64,000 nt of DNA from Apteryx mantelli (GCF_036417845.1 NC_089980.1:53504501-53568500); one strand, 5' to 3'. Counted from the first letter of the stretch, positions 39,401-54,400 are shown. A program made the numbers and translations. Notes: generated by a model from the sequence alone, not told the origin.

Positions 39401-42400
39401 GCAGTGCCCAGGTCAAAACAAGTGTGTCTAGGCTATTTGCAGGCTTATCCTGAAGTGATTGTTAACCATGCAGAAAAGAAATTACAACTGCAGATCATTT
39501 CACTGAAAAAATCTTTGGGATTCTGAGGAAACCTAGCTGGTGTGATAATGGACCATTAAAGCTCCAAATTCAGTAGTTGTCACTGAATTATGTTTATTTA
39601 ATGTTTTTAAAACATTTCCCTATAGGAAGCCTGAGTTAACCTGTGCTTGCCAGACTAGATTCTCTTACCAAGGGCTCTTTTTTCTTATTTGTTCTGTTTT
39701 TTCACTAAAATGTAAAAATTCCATGTGGTAGCTGCAGAGTTTGAAGGTGTTTATGTGGGTTGTGTATTGAAAGCGAATTTTCCTTATAGAGGGAAAACCC
39801 ATGAGCTTTACCCTAGTGAACATTAAGCTGCTTCTTTTGGGTGTCAGTTACATTGCAAATATTAAAGGCTGTAAACCCCCAAAATCTACAAATGGCAGAT
39901 GGAGAAAGGGTTATGACTCTTCTGCTAGAGCTCCAACTGTCTGGTTTTTGCTGTTTGACTGTTGAATAATATTTAAGGCAGGGTATCTTATCTACTTCCA
40001 GTTTGGAAGTCTCCTCAGTGGGGAAATTTCTCTGGGCAGAGAGGATAGGATATAGATTAGCTTTTTTAATTAGAGTTTTTGTCTTAATTTTGCAGCCTGA
40101 CAGTTTTCATAAACACTTATTTTTGCATCATACTCTCCATACCTGATATCAAGGGACAAATCAACAAGTTTAAAGTGCAGAAAACAATTACATGCTTTCA
40201 CAGTCTTGGTTTTACTATTCCAAACATGCCAAGCCCTTTCAGCCTCATCTTTTAAAACAGGCTTTATTTATTTATTTATTTATTTATTTACTTTTTTCAT
40301 ACTTCTCTGATTAGCCTAGTAACGTTGCATGCTTAAGTTTGAGTTCATATTTCTTGCACCTGGATGACAAGACCTGTACACACTGTTCCAGTGTGACTGG
40401 ACCAGTTCCTCTCTCTTTTGAAAATAACTGAAACAGGTGGGGGTCACCTTTGCTTCTTTCATGACTGCTTCATGGTGGCAGCTCAGTTACCCTGTGATCA
40501 GCTAATCCATTCAGATCTCTGCTCATCATAGCTGTTCCCAACTGAAGAGCCTCCGTCTTACCTGAGAAAGTTGCATTACTTCCCCTAGATGTGGGACCTT
40601 GCATGCTGTGTATTACATTCCAGTGCAAGTCCATCTCTCTGGTCCAGTAGGAGTTACCATTTGCATCTGCTCACAGTGCACCCTGACCCTCCCCTTTATT
40701 GCAGAACAGTTGGAAAAGGCAACTTCCGCCAAGATACTGGAAGGGATAGGGTGCGATGTGGGAGTGGAGCTTTATACTATTTCCATTATATCCACCACTG
40801 CCCTTTTGACGCTTCGACCTGAAAGGAAACCTCCTTCTCTCCAGGCATGACCTTGCTGGCATCATTATACCCCTTTCCCATGAAGCTGATCTGACACACT
40901 TGTTCCAAATGCTTATTCCAATTCCTTGCTTAGCTTGAATGATTTCAGTTTGATCCCTTCCTTCAATCAAAACCAAATTTTGCATCCATAAGTCTGAGCA
41001 GGCGGAAGATGAACTGTATTTTCCCAAAGGGATGAAAATAAATGTTATGGTGTTCTTGTTCCCCTTCCCACAGGGGAGGGGTTTACAGCCCATAGACAAC
41101 TTGAACTCCTGAAGAGACGGCAGTTACCCTCTTTGTGCTTTTGCTGCTTGCTCTGGGATACCAGCTCTGACTCAGCTTTTCTGGAACTGCAGCTTTTTCA
41201 TACCGGCTCTGTGACTCACCAAATGGCATAATAGAGTTGTGAATAAATGCTGTTCTCTTATTTGTAGACTGAAGAATAGAAGGACTCAGGGACTTCTTAG
41301 GAACTCAGAGTCTAAAATGGGTGGTTTTAAATGCAGTCCTAAATAGGTAATTTTGCAGTCTAAAACTTACTTCATCAAGTAGAACATATCTCCTAAATGA
41401 TTCTAACAATGTCATCTCCCCCAGAGAAATGGAGAAAATGGCTGTTTTCAGATCTTGCTATGATCACAAGATTTTGTTATTTTCATGCTGATACTGTGGT
41501 AGTTTCCATCTGTGTGTGTGGTGAAAGGAGCATTGTAGAGTCTGCTCTCAGCACCCTGACAGCTCTTAGTAAGAACTGTGTAAAGAAAGCCTCAGTGATG
41601 CCTTGCTATAGCAGCTGGAAGTCTATTCCTAGATGCACATGCTGCAGACTTGTGTATTTCTGGGATCAAGAATTTTGTAGTATTTTGCCTCTTTCTTTTT
41701 TAAATATCATGGTCTCCTTTACTCTTCCTTGGCATATCAGGTAGGCATGGGGAGAGCTCTGGAGACTGGTTGAAATATATTTGTGTGTAAAACAATGAAA
41801 TGCTGTCAGAGTCACTGCTGTCAACACTGACAAAGTAAGTTATGGAAAGCTGCAGGACTGGTCCCAGCTGCCACAATTAGTCAAAATCTCTCCATTAGTT
41901 GGCAAATGTGTTTACCTCCTATTGAGTGAGTCACAGTTCTTATTTGTTGCCAAGTGACAACAACCCTGGGTCAATGCTAGGTTAGTGTAGCAGGATATCT
42001 AATAATTCCCAGTGCAGTGAACTGGCCGCTTAGCTAATATGTGAGGTGTCTCTGTGAGATTCCTTACATTTCTTGTTCCAGGACTCTTTTCTATAAACAA
42101 AAGTATCTTGGATGTTAGAGTCTGTGACTGTGGTAGCCTTTCTCTCATACTGCATGTTAACAAACGTTTGTGAGATGCTGAGAGGAGTCAGCCCCTTTCT
42201 TTGTAAAACATTGTTAAACATGTAATGTCAGTGAAAAGGGAGATCTCGGCAAAAAAACCCTTTCCTTTCTCTTTTGTATGCTTTCACAGCTGTTCTCTCT
42301 CTACAAATGTCTTACAAGCTTCAGACTTTGAGGAGGGAAATTCAAATTTTCATCTCTTTTTTTTTTTATATATTACCTGCAGCTGTTGAATATGCCATAA

Positions 42401-45400
42401 ACCATTGTCAGACAGGCACACACAACTGCGACATTCCTCAGCGCGCCCAGTGTGTATACACCGGAGGGTCTGCCTACATCTGCTCATGTCTCCCTGGCTT
42501 CTCTGGTGATGGGCGTGCCTGTGAGGGTGGGTAGCACTATTTGTTGTGGGTTTTTTAATACTCTTTATTGTACAACTCGGCTGGTTATTGCAATGTCCTG
42601 TAGTTACTTCTGATTTAAAATAGGAAATGTCATAGCTTAAGCCCCCCAGGCAAGCACTACATTAAGCTCTTGTCCCTTCCTCCCCCCATGTTTGAATTCA
42701 CTCTTCAATATTTGTGCTACAGTTGGTCAGAGATGAGTTAGGTATAAAAATTGCAATAGTTGCAATAGTTAGCAGATCAGATTGTCATCTGCTGGAACTG
42801 TTTGCACTATATTGGTTTATATTATTAAGGTGGTGACACATGATGCTTAGAATTCTGAATTTGTAGAAATGCTATACTGTGTTTCATTTCTTTGGGTAAG
42901 GCTGCTTCCCCACTACACTCCAGCTGACATGTTGGAAATCTTGCTGGCCAAATCCTATCCCTCTTACTACATTTATCTATAAGTTATTCTAGAATACTGT
43001 GAGTTAACAGTGCTAGTTACCTATCAACATTGCTGATTTAAGAATAGGGTGCAGGGATTTGTTAAGAGCCAGAATCTAAAATACATGCATACTTTTTTTT
43101 CTTAGCATTTCTGTACAGACATTCTTCCAAATTCCAATAATTCTAAATAAGTCTATAATTCTAATCAGATATCCTCAAATAGGTGCCTGAAAGTCATAAA
43201 ACAGATTTGTACTTTAATTCATCACTCTGATTTGTAAGTTATTGTTCATCAGGAAGAACAGTTATCTGAAACTGATCTTTTATTTTACAGATGTAGATGA
43301 ATGTCAACAGGGCCGCTGTCATCCAGATGCTTTCTGCTACAACACACCTGGGTCCTTCAGTTGCCAGTGTAAGGCAGGTTATCGTGGGGATGGTTTCCGG
43401 TGTGTGTTAGGAGGTAAAATTTTATAGTTCTTGAAAGTAGGACCAGAAATATAATTTGGGAATTGGATGACATATGTTAATTTGGTTCCTCTCTGGAACA
43501 AATAGCGTATTTTCTTATTATGGTCTTTATTCTTTCTCCCACAGTCTCTCAAGTTTTGAACTTCACCAAGCTTGTTAAAATCTGTTTCTTGGCTGCTATC
43601 CCTTTTCCTGCTCAATATCCCCTGTATTATGTTTTAATTGTTCTATTCCCAGTAGTCCTTGGTCCCAGGCTAGTGGTATTTTTTTGATTGCATTACATAA
43701 ACATTTGGTGACAGACTGATTCTGTGAATACTTTGTTGCATTTCATTGACATTACCAACAATCCAGATGTTTTATGGTAAGTGGCTACTGTGTATGCAGA
43801 ACAATTGCAAGAGGAAAGTGAAGGATAAAACCAGAGTACCTGCACTGGTGTCTTCAGCAGGATCTAGATGCTTGATTTCCACTGTATAGCTAATAGGAGT
43901 TCAGAAAGCCTAACTCCAGTTTCTAACTAACACTTAGATGTTTCTGTTTTCACTCAGCTTGTTCCCTATTCAGCAGAAGGTTCTTTACCCCCCCCCCCCG
44001 GCACTTCTGCTCTTGCATGTATGCCCTGCAGTTTGGGCCTTGAAGTATTAAACTCCTGATCTTGAAGGCATGCTAAAAATAAGAAGTAAGGAACACTGAA
44101 GCATGAAGTAGCCTTGCTGTGCTTACTTTCATTCAAAAGTGTGGCAAAACCAGGAGACAGCACTCATGTTTTGCAGAATGGTGCATACTCTCATTCAGGA
44201 AATAAGGCCTAATTTCTGAGCAGATTCAAATCCCCTTTTCCTGCTTCCTAAGATTCTTGATATCAGGCAAGAGACCCTGCACCTCTCTATAGATTGCAAC
44301 TCTGAACTGTGCAGCCCAGAGTACAAAAGTCATAGGACCAGAATGGAAGAAAGCAAGAAGCAGTGTGACTGAGTAGGCTGTCTTTATAAATTCACTTCTG
44401 CACTGTGGTCTTGCTGATGTCCAAAGTCTTTGATAATTCAAAGCTGTGATTTCTTTTTTTTTTTAACATATGATTTTTTTAATATATAATTGAAATGCTT
44501 GCCTAAACATGCTTGTCTGCATGACACAACATCACTACCTGCTGTGTAGCTGGAACATACTTTCTTTCTTTGTCCCTCTGCCTACCACCATCATCCCTAA
44601 TTCTGAAGTTTTTACTTTTTTGCACAATTGGGTACCAATGCCTTGAACCAAAAAGGCAAAGGAGCATTCATTGGAAAGGCAAAAAAAATTGCAAGGTGAT
44701 TTCTGTTTATAGATCATATTTATATGACACTTCCTCATGTCCTGAGCAGTACATGTGGTATGTCAAATCATCCAGTGTCTGTAGATTTTTCTTTCATAGG
44801 TAGGTTGTAGGAGGTTTTGCAGCATTTAATTCTGAAACTATAGGTTTTGTCACTTTATGCCAGTCTTCTAGTATTATTTTCACTTATTTTTTATGCATGA
44901 ATGCCCATTCGTATTTTCATTTTAATGCCAGATGAATGGAGAATTACCTAGTATTTCTGGCCTCTGTTAAAATATTTCTCAAACCAACCTACAGATAAAC
45001 GTGCAGGGTTATTCTTCCTAGAGGAGAAACTTGATGTGGGTAGCTTCAAGCAAAATCGAACTGTAAAGCTTACAGTTTTTCAGTAAGATTTGCAGAGGCA
45101 GAAATATTTCATGTCTGGCACATCCCCTTTCTTGTAGCTGAAACAGGTAGTTTGGTAGACTGTGATACTTGAATTTAACAAATTAGCTTTATTACCAGGA
45201 CATATTTAATTTCTTCTGCATATATATGATGGTTTATTTAAGCTTTTTATTGAAAACAACATCTTTCCGCATATAGTAGTCAGTGTAGCTATTAAACTGC
45301 TAAGTACAGTCTTTATATTTAGTAGTAGCTTTATATTATTTTTGCTGTTGATTTCTTGACTTTCCATACTCTTTACAATTGTATCTTGAGTGGGGATCTC

Positions 45401-48400
45401 TCCTAAAATGGTGTTAATGGTAATAACAAATTATTTTGGAGGGCTTTGTATCTATTGTTTCAATGGGAGGGGATCTGCCAGGTTTTGTTAATCTTCATAT
45501 GTGCCTGTCTTTTTTATGCTGTTCTGCATTACCAGTGGAACATGCTTTAGAAGCACTTGCATCAGTTGATTCTGTTCATGAAATGCTGTGAGCAGAAAAA
45601 CTTGGTAGATGAGAAATCTCGCTTTTGCTGAAACCTGTACAGGAGACTATTGCTTTTGCCTTGCTAGTCTGCATCAATGGCAGTGCTCATGATAAACTTA
45701 GCTGCTCTTCCCTCAGAGGAGAGGTAATGGAACAATAGCTGCCTGTGGGATGTCATCTATTGCTAAAGCAATATGTACTTTTACAAGCAAATATCCAACA
45801 ATCTGACAGTTAATCGTTTCCTGTAGTTAGACTCAAAATATACTTTCTGAAGCCTAACAAAAGTGGCTTAGTTTATTTTAGCACCTAATTTGCAAAGCAA
45901 GTTGTTCCAGGATGGAGCTTCCAGATGAGAATCTACTGTATTCAGCTTTAATTAGAGGCTCTTTCTTCTCCTTTTTATCCACTAAGGTTTTGATCTAATT
46001 AGCCTCAGCCAAGTCACTGAAATCCTGGTCGTTAACAGCATGGAAAATTTCATTCATCCAAATACTCAGTTCTTTTTGCTGTATCTTTTTCCAAGCCATG
46101 CATACAATTGCTGTTTGTTTGGTGTCTATTATTTTATGAAACATATTGTTGAATATAGCCACTGCTGAACAGGAACTCTTAAAACAAGTAGAGTTGACAA
46201 GTAAAATGCATTTGAGTCGTACATTTTGGTCTTGCATCAGAACTTTGCAAAAAACCTATCAGTTTTGGCTTTAGAAATCACTTTTCAAGTCTTGTAGGCA
46301 AAACGCTATAGGAAAATGTCTGTAGTATTGCAATTATTCCAGAGTAAGCCAGTGGGCTAACGAAAGAGTTAATGATGTTGGAATGTCCCACTGCTCACAG
46401 CTATTAAGCATGTCTGTACTTCATTATTTCCTCACGCTTCATTTTTCCATTTCAAAAAACCAGATGTCTGAGTGTTTCTACCCCTGCAGACCCCAGACAC
46501 TGTTTACTAAACAGAAACAAATCCAGATTCTTGGACTGGGAGTATGACCATTAAGAGCCATACACTAGTCCTGTTAGTCTGTATACAATCCATTTCACAT
46601 GAGAAATGCACTTAGAGAGCAACACTGTAAGTGAAGGATTGCAAAGCAAAATGAATGGACAAAGGGAAGTGTGTTATTTTGTTTGCTTTTGTTTTTACCT
46701 CTCGTTTTTTTGGCAATGTTTGAGAACAGCAATTAAAAATCCTAGTATAGCTTCTTGTGATATGTGAGGAATGAAGTGATCCAAATAAGAAATTTAAAAG
46801 TACTCTTCGATTCTGGATACAGTTTTAAAGCACTTCTGTAACTTTAGCTTTTCAATGTAAACCTGTTTGAGTAGCTATATCAGGTTTTTACAAATTTTTG
46901 AATGATGTCACAAAACTAAATAATTGAATTTGGTATAATATATCAGGCTGTAATTCCTTCTGCAAAGTGGAAAGGAAGATGTCCTCTACATCCCTGTTTC
47001 TCACCCTTTATTCTCAGTCTCAATCTTTCTGGAAAAATCCATAAACTATCTTGTGCAGTGCTGCTGCAATAGCTTTCCTTCATGACCAGAAAGACTTTGA
47101 ATATTCATATATGGCTTTTATTTTTTACACATTCTGCTTGTTTTTTTGCTTATGCAGGGAATATGTATATGCATATTTTTCATCTGACCCACTTTCAGTA
47201 TCGATGCTATTTTCAGTTCATTTTTTCAAGTTCCATGATATATTTTAGTGACTTTTAAATTCAAGATTGCTAATGGTGGTTTATAAAGCAAATGCAAAAA
47301 TTTGTTTAAAACATATAATGCAAATTTAATTTTCTGAGGAAAGCAATTCATTTTGCTTGAGTTCAAAACGCACCATTCTATTTATCTAGTCCAACTTGTG
47401 TGTAATGTGGTCCATGAAACATTACTTCTTTGTCTGGCTCATGATCCCTGTTCTGAACTACAGCTTCTCTTTTAGGAGCAATTTTCTGTACGCTGGTTCA
47501 AATTTTCACTGATATCTTAAACTTTGGATACCAGAACTGGACACAGTAGTCTGTGACTTATCTCATGAATTCCATGCACAGCAATAACATTGTTTCTCCA
47601 TACCTGTGCAGTGTTCCCCGTGTATATGCTGAATTCTTTTTTACATCCCCTCAGACTCCCTATGGCATTCAGCTGGGTGGTCACATTGAATTGACTATCT
47701 TCTGATAGCTTTTCTTAGTCATCATTTTCCAAGATAAGTCTCCATCTTTAGAAGCTGGTCTACACAGTGTGTTCCTGAAAGTATAACTTTCCATTTGACT
47801 GTGTGAAATGACTGTTGATTTAATGAGCTCAGTTTATCTAGTCACCAGGTCCTGTCGTTCTCATCTTTTGCAGCTTGTCTTCCACAAATCATACAACCTA
47901 TGGTTGTATATTTTCCTCCAGAATCCTAATGGAGAAATTAAATTTCTTAATAAGGAAATTTAAAACCAAGACTAAAATAAGGTGGGAACTTATTAAAGAT
48001 ACCAGTACTTCATGATATTTGCCCTTTGACTCAGGTGTTTTTCAGGTTTTAACCATTTATCAAATTAAGGTAACCTATGGTATAGTGCTCTATTTAAAAA
48101 ATAACACTGTCTTGTAGGCCCAGGTAGAATGCCATATAGAAATACAAATTTAGCCTTGAAATAGGCATGACTTATTTTCCATTTTCTAGAACCAGGAATA
48201 GCAGTAGATGTAACAACACAGTTATACCAGGTAAATATTATTTGCTCTTAATTCCTATTGTAGTTAGTGGAAGTTTTCGTTATGCAAGAGTCAAAGAGAT
48301 CAGAAAACTCTCCTAATGTTAATTGTTCTGTATCTCTGAAGAACTTTGATTAGATGAAGTATTGCTATGTTTATATTAAAGGAGAAGCATTAAGAACCTT

Positions 48401-51400
48401 TATCAGACTGGTATGCTGAAGGAAAGAAAAGTTACTAGCTGGAAGCTGACTTACAAAGTAGTCCCTGTACTGCCTGAATACATGCCAACTCTTGCTATAA
48501 GTTTTGTCTAGCTTGTATTGTTAACTCATCAAGGGAAGGAATGTGCTCTATTTACTGTGTGAATCTCATCTTTCAAACTCAGTCATAGCTAGCCTCATTT
48601 CAGACAGTTAATTAAAAACAATTTAAGGTTTGCAAAATCAGACCATCTTGTCTTAAGAGCACTGAGAAAATGTATGACTATATAAGCAGACTGTTTATTG
48701 CAACCAGCTGTCAGCTCTATCTAAGTTTATTGTGCTTCCATTGCTGCATAGGCTACAAATGCTGGGCTGGGATTCAGCTTGCTTTCCTTTAAGTGTCTCC
48801 AGTTAAGCTAGCTGTTGAGACCGTCTTTATAGTGAGTGGAAGTCTAAGCGGCAATTTACTCAGAACTTGATTTAGCTAAGATGTTGGTGTCTACTTCAGG
48901 ATAACATGAGTTACCCCCTGGATAATCCACTGACTACGTTGACTAGATTTCTTTCCACTTCAAAGGAGACTGTGGCTATGATCTGGGTACCCACACTTAG
49001 TCAGACTCCCCACTCCTAGTTGGGAACCCTAACTCTTAGGTTAAGAAGACTTTTTCTTGCGTTCACTGGCCCAGTGGTGTCTGTCTAACATGTGCTCATG
49101 TTAGGGAATAGCTGCAGCAAAAGGGGTTAAAACAGTCACCCTGCAGCATGCCTAGAGGTGCAGGGAAGGTGCTGCTATAGGATGTGTGAGATCTTGTTTA
49201 GCATTTGCCTGGTAAAGGAAAGGTACATACTCTCACTGCTGATCTCTTGGGTAAAAAGTGTTTAAGTAAGACTAACTTTTCCCTTCTTCTGAATGTGTTT
49301 TGAGGGAAGACTGGAAAGATGCCTACCTGCAAGTTAGTGAGCTGTAGCATGGAGCATAGTAATTCTTCCCATGATTCAGAGAGAAGGAGGAAAAAAAAGT
49401 ACAGTATGGATACTAAGTGACTGGTTTGGACTGACATAACTTCTTCTTTTTTTTTTTCCATTTATAAATCATAATATTAGCTAAATTCATGGTTATGAGT
49501 TGAAATTGGTGGAAAACAACCTTTGAGGACTAGTTAAAATGATTGAGTCTTCATCGAATGGAAATGATGACACTGCTTTTATTTCTTTTCAGAATATTTC
49601 TTTAAGGTAGACAACATATTGTACTTTATACTATTAATAATGTTTATCATAAATATCTATAAGAAAGACTTTCAGCAGCAGAGGCAATAGGAGATCTAGT
49701 TATCACTGAAAGTGAGTGGAAATGGAATTTTTGCATCTCTTTATGCAGTGGAAAATCTGTGTTGATAGGCTTTTAAAAAAGAAAACATATAATATGCAGT
49801 CTTCTAGAAACAGAGTTCTGACTTTGAAAACTAGTTTTTGACTAGTCTCTTGACTTTAGTAGGACTAATTGCATAAGCAGGATATTTGTGAGGTGGGTTT
49901 GATTATTGCAATATAGGTACTCTTCAAAACTTCCATCAGTATTCCTGTTTCAAATCTGCAGTTATAAATGTGAGTTATGTCTTGAAATCTGAACAGACAT
50001 CAGTATTTCAAGTTCCCAAGTATAGGAGCATATTCTGTGTATAGTAGCTGGGTCCCAGCTGGGAGTTAGTACATTTGTTTGCATAGTTTATATTTGCTAA
50101 CTCCTTTTTCATAAAATTTATCTAGTCTGTTTAATTTGAAAAATTGCAAGCCATTTATAAGATGACTGAGATTTTCTAATTCTGGGAGTTGGGGACAGGA
50201 AGGAAAAATGGCCGGCTTCTAGAATTATTTTATATCCCCGCTGAGGAGGAGCTAATAGTGCATCTCAAAGATAACACGGATGGATTGCAAAACAAAAACA
50301 GGATGGGGTCAATTTACCAATACTCTGTACCCCCCTGCTTTCTCTTGTGAATGGTGCACATAATATGACCTCTAAAAGAGCAGTGTGGCAACACCATCTA
50401 TTATTGGAATTCAATACTTTTTATCTACGTATTTCATTGAATGCATGCAAATAAAGTATGAGGTAGATAATGAATGCCTTCCTTTGGGTTCTGGTTGTGT
50501 AGGTTGTCTCAGGGCTCTCCACCACCCACATTAAAGCTGAGGCCAAATATTTCAGTTGTTTAGAGTGAGCTGTTCTCCAGACATTTGTATTTCTCTAATT
50601 GTATCCAGGTGCATGAAACTTGTCCAAAGCTTTTGCTTGCATAACTAGTGTAAATAAATAATAAAAAACCCAACTATGCTGTTTTGTATTTGTGTGACTG
50701 TTGCACCGCAGTAGTCTGCAGGCACATGGGATTAGCTTTGTGTTCAGCAGGGCTGGGTCTGGCCTGAGCCACACAAAACTAATGCTGTCCACCAATGCAG
50801 TCCATGTATAAAGCATGAAAGGAATAAATGGAACTGTGGTGTTTAAGCCTCTTCATCAGGCAGTTTGCAGTAAGTATTTCTAACTGTCTATGGAAATCAT
50901 TGATAGGAAGAAGATAGGCTCCATAATCACAGCTCTTGCTCTCCCAGTGCACAGAGCGCTTCAAGGGTCTCAAGTGTAAGGTAGAACTGACCCAGATTTG
51001 GTTATCCAGAGAAGGGAAAAGGTTATTTTAATAAATGTTTTAATTTCATTAGGCTGTTTGGCATCTGGAAGGATGTATTGATCTAAAAACATGTTCCCGA
51101 TTGCATGAGAGATGATAGCATATGAAAATGTATTTTTTCAGTCCAAACTGTTTTAAAATTAAAACTAAAAGAACAGATTATCCCTGAATTTCCTGATCAT
51201 CTTGAAAGTTAATCTTTCCTCTGTAATCTCTACAGTAACACATATGCAGGTGATGTAGCCATTGCGTATCATATGTTTCTCTGTGTATGTGAGTTTCTAT
51301 GCCTATCAGGCACTGGACAATCTGTCCTGGCATTTCCTTTCTTTGGTCCAAAAGTATGAAATGGATGCTCAAATTTGATGCCCAAACTTTCAAAATCCTA

Positions 51401-54400
51401 ACGTGCATCAGAGCAATGAGTTGTCACACTTCCCAAGTCCTACAGAGAACTTGCCATCAGTCTCTTGTCATCATTTTCTCTTGTGACTCTAAACGGAGAC
51501 TCAAGCTTTATCCACTGTATTGCCTGACTAAATAGTCAGATTTTAGGACCCATGGGTAGATGCAAACTGATTAGACATTAGGGTAAGCTTAGTTTAGCTC
51601 CATTCACATGTTTCTTGCTGATGTGCCCCAAGAGAAAAAGAAAGGGATTTTCAGCTTTTGTTTAGGACCCTCTTGGGTAGGAAGCTGTAGGGGGTGACAT
51701 TGAAAATGACATAAATTTAAGGCAAACACATCACATTTACATAGGGCAGACTGTTATGAAGGTGCCCTGAAAGCATACGCCTTCAAGATTTGTGACAGTG
51801 CCATGGTCCTCTGGAGATGAGAATGCTTATGTTGTAACTGGCCAGTGTACATTAATTGTGAACGGAACAAATTTATTAGTTAAAAATAAGAGTATTCACT
51901 GAACTGTATCTTTTCACAGAAGTGGAAAAGACCAAATGTCAGCATGAACAAGAACGAGCTCTTGGAAGTGGAGGCACTTTCTTCCCAAGAGAAATGAGAG
52001 TTGGTCAGTTCGTTCCCCAGTGTGATGAGCATGGGAATTACCTACCCACTCAGTGCCATTCCAGCACAGGATATTGTTGGTGTGTGGATAGGGATGGAAA
52101 TGAAATTGATGGCACCAGAAGTGGCCCAGGAGTTCAACCACCATGTAAGTGTCTAAAGCACTTGTTTTTTGTGGGGATGTCTCTGTTGGAGTGCATTGTT
52201 TCCCAAATGCAGGGCTTGGTCACATTCCAGAGATACAGTGCTGGCTTGGAGCAGTGCAGGCCTCTTTTATCCCAGTGATCATATGTCTCGTGCTGCAGCC
52301 CTTTGGTAACTCCAACATACACTGTTCCTCCAGCCAGTGCATCTGGACAGCTGTGGTGAGCTCTGAATAAGATGGTTGTCTGTGTTCTTCCCTGCCTTGA
52401 AACTATTGGGTTCTCTAGTTCCTGCCTTCTGGGAGCTGTGACAAGTCTGAATGTGTGGCAACTGACTGTAGCCTCAGGATACGAAGGATGTTCCTTCCTT
52501 ACAGCTTCCTTACTTCAGCTGCAAAATAGCAGGAATGTTCAAATAAGCTTTTTCAAACATTTGAAGGAAAGCAATTAAAGAGCTAAACATGGAAAGAGTA
52601 TTATGTCAGTTGCTCCTTCTCTATCATCTAAGGAGAAAAATTCAGAAGCTTTCTGCATCTGATTATAGTTATTAGTTTCCACTTATAGGATTGCTTCATC
52701 TAAGAAGCCTAGCTATAATTGTGTCCCTGTAAATAACATGGACCCTTGTTATGTTGTACAAGCTAATTTTGTTTCCATCTGTTTCTTTCTTTATTAACAA
52801 GGTTTGAGCACAGCTGCTCCTCCTGTTGTTATTGGACCCTCTGTTCGACCAGATACAATACCTCTCCCCCCTGGAACGCACTTGCTCTTTGCCCAAAGTG
52901 GAAAAATTGAACATGTTCCGCTAGAGGGAAACAACATGAAGAAAAATGGAGCAAAAGCACTCTTGCATATTCCAGTAAGTACTGTTCTATAAAGGGTCAT
53001 GAGCTGTGGAAAGAACTGCAAAAAAGATAAAAAGTGAGAGGTTTTGTTTTTTATGTCATTTGATTATTTAAGTTCCAAACTCAGGTTTTACTCTTCATTA
53101 AAATTTCGGTATCCTGTCACTTTGTCATTGAAAATTCTTGACCTGATTAGTAAAGGACCATAAAACTGAGAAATAGAAAAAACTATTTGCCTTTAAAGGA
53201 ATGGATCATACGGCAAAAATCTAATATTTGTGATCTCACATGCCTCCAAGAGCTCATCATACAAACATTGCTACACTCACGCTTTCATTGGCTTTCTGTT
53301 CATTTCTGACTCTGGTATAAAAATCCAAGAGACCTAGAAGAGCAATAGGAGAGGCAACTTTTTCTCACGGTCCCTCAAAATTCTGTCCTTAATCCTAATC
53401 TCTTTGTTTTCTTCAGTCAGTACCCTGCACTTCTTGGCTATAGATACATAGATTTTTTTTTCCCCTGTTTCCGTCTCCATTTGTAGACTCAATGGGTGGT
53501 AAATCTTTTTCCCACACTTCTCACCACTGTTTTGAAAATCTTCTTCCTTGAAAAAGAATCCCTGATACTGAGAACCTATTTTTTCCATCACCTGTGACAC
53601 ACCAACTCTTTCCACCTCCAGCTTCATCACATCCATTTGTTCTGTCTGAAGCATGGGATTTCTGTTTTCACTCCAGCATTACTATATTTATAATAGCTAC
53701 CAGGTAGTGTGCCTGGCATCTTCTGTGTGTTGCTGTGAATATTTACTGAACCAAATACTGACCAAATTACACAGAGTCAGTTCAGTGAATAGTACCATGA
53801 ACTGTGCTGTGATGTAAGGGAAAAATCAGGCTCTGTCCCTTGTCTAAAGCATTGCTACAGTCATGTTTTAAGTAAAATATGGTGTGCAAATAGGGTAGTT
53901 ACACTGATACAGAGGCACAATTCTGAATCCTTGTCAGCTAGTCTCATTACCTACCTGATCTAGCTTAAATAAATTCATTAAGAGTACATTCAGGAAAGAG
54001 CTTCCAAAAGATAAGATGCAATTCTTAGTTAAAACTTCTAATTAAAGTGAAACTTTTTTTTTTGTTAACAGTGCTGTCTCTATTTTTGGTTTTCTTTTTT
54101 AAGAAGATATAAATTTCTGTAAATTTTATAGCATTGCTTATTTGGGAAGTGACAGTGTGTAGCAACATGGAGATGTCCAGATTGTTTTATAGTGTACAAT
54201 TTTAATGTAGGCTCAGAAATAAACACATCTCTGTTTTAATGCATGTTTAGGGAAGAAACATGCTTAGAAAGTCAGCAAATTTCTAAGAAGGTACTGATCT
54301 TCCATTTTTCATCCAGTGAAAGAGAATTTTAAGTTACAAAAGCATCAAAAGACACAGACTGAGGAATCAATATGAAATTAGTGTTTTGCCCAGAAAGTCT

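Noticed and set aside
41920-41965. AP-1-like tgagtca and RFX-like gttgccaagtgacaac words in intron 10
   Set aside because: Single short matches expected by chance at this scale; the RFX half-sites are imperfect.
48675-48690. TATA-like word actatataagcag in intron 12 as an internal promoter
   Set aside because: An isolated TATA word in AT-rich DNA with no other promoter feature nearby.
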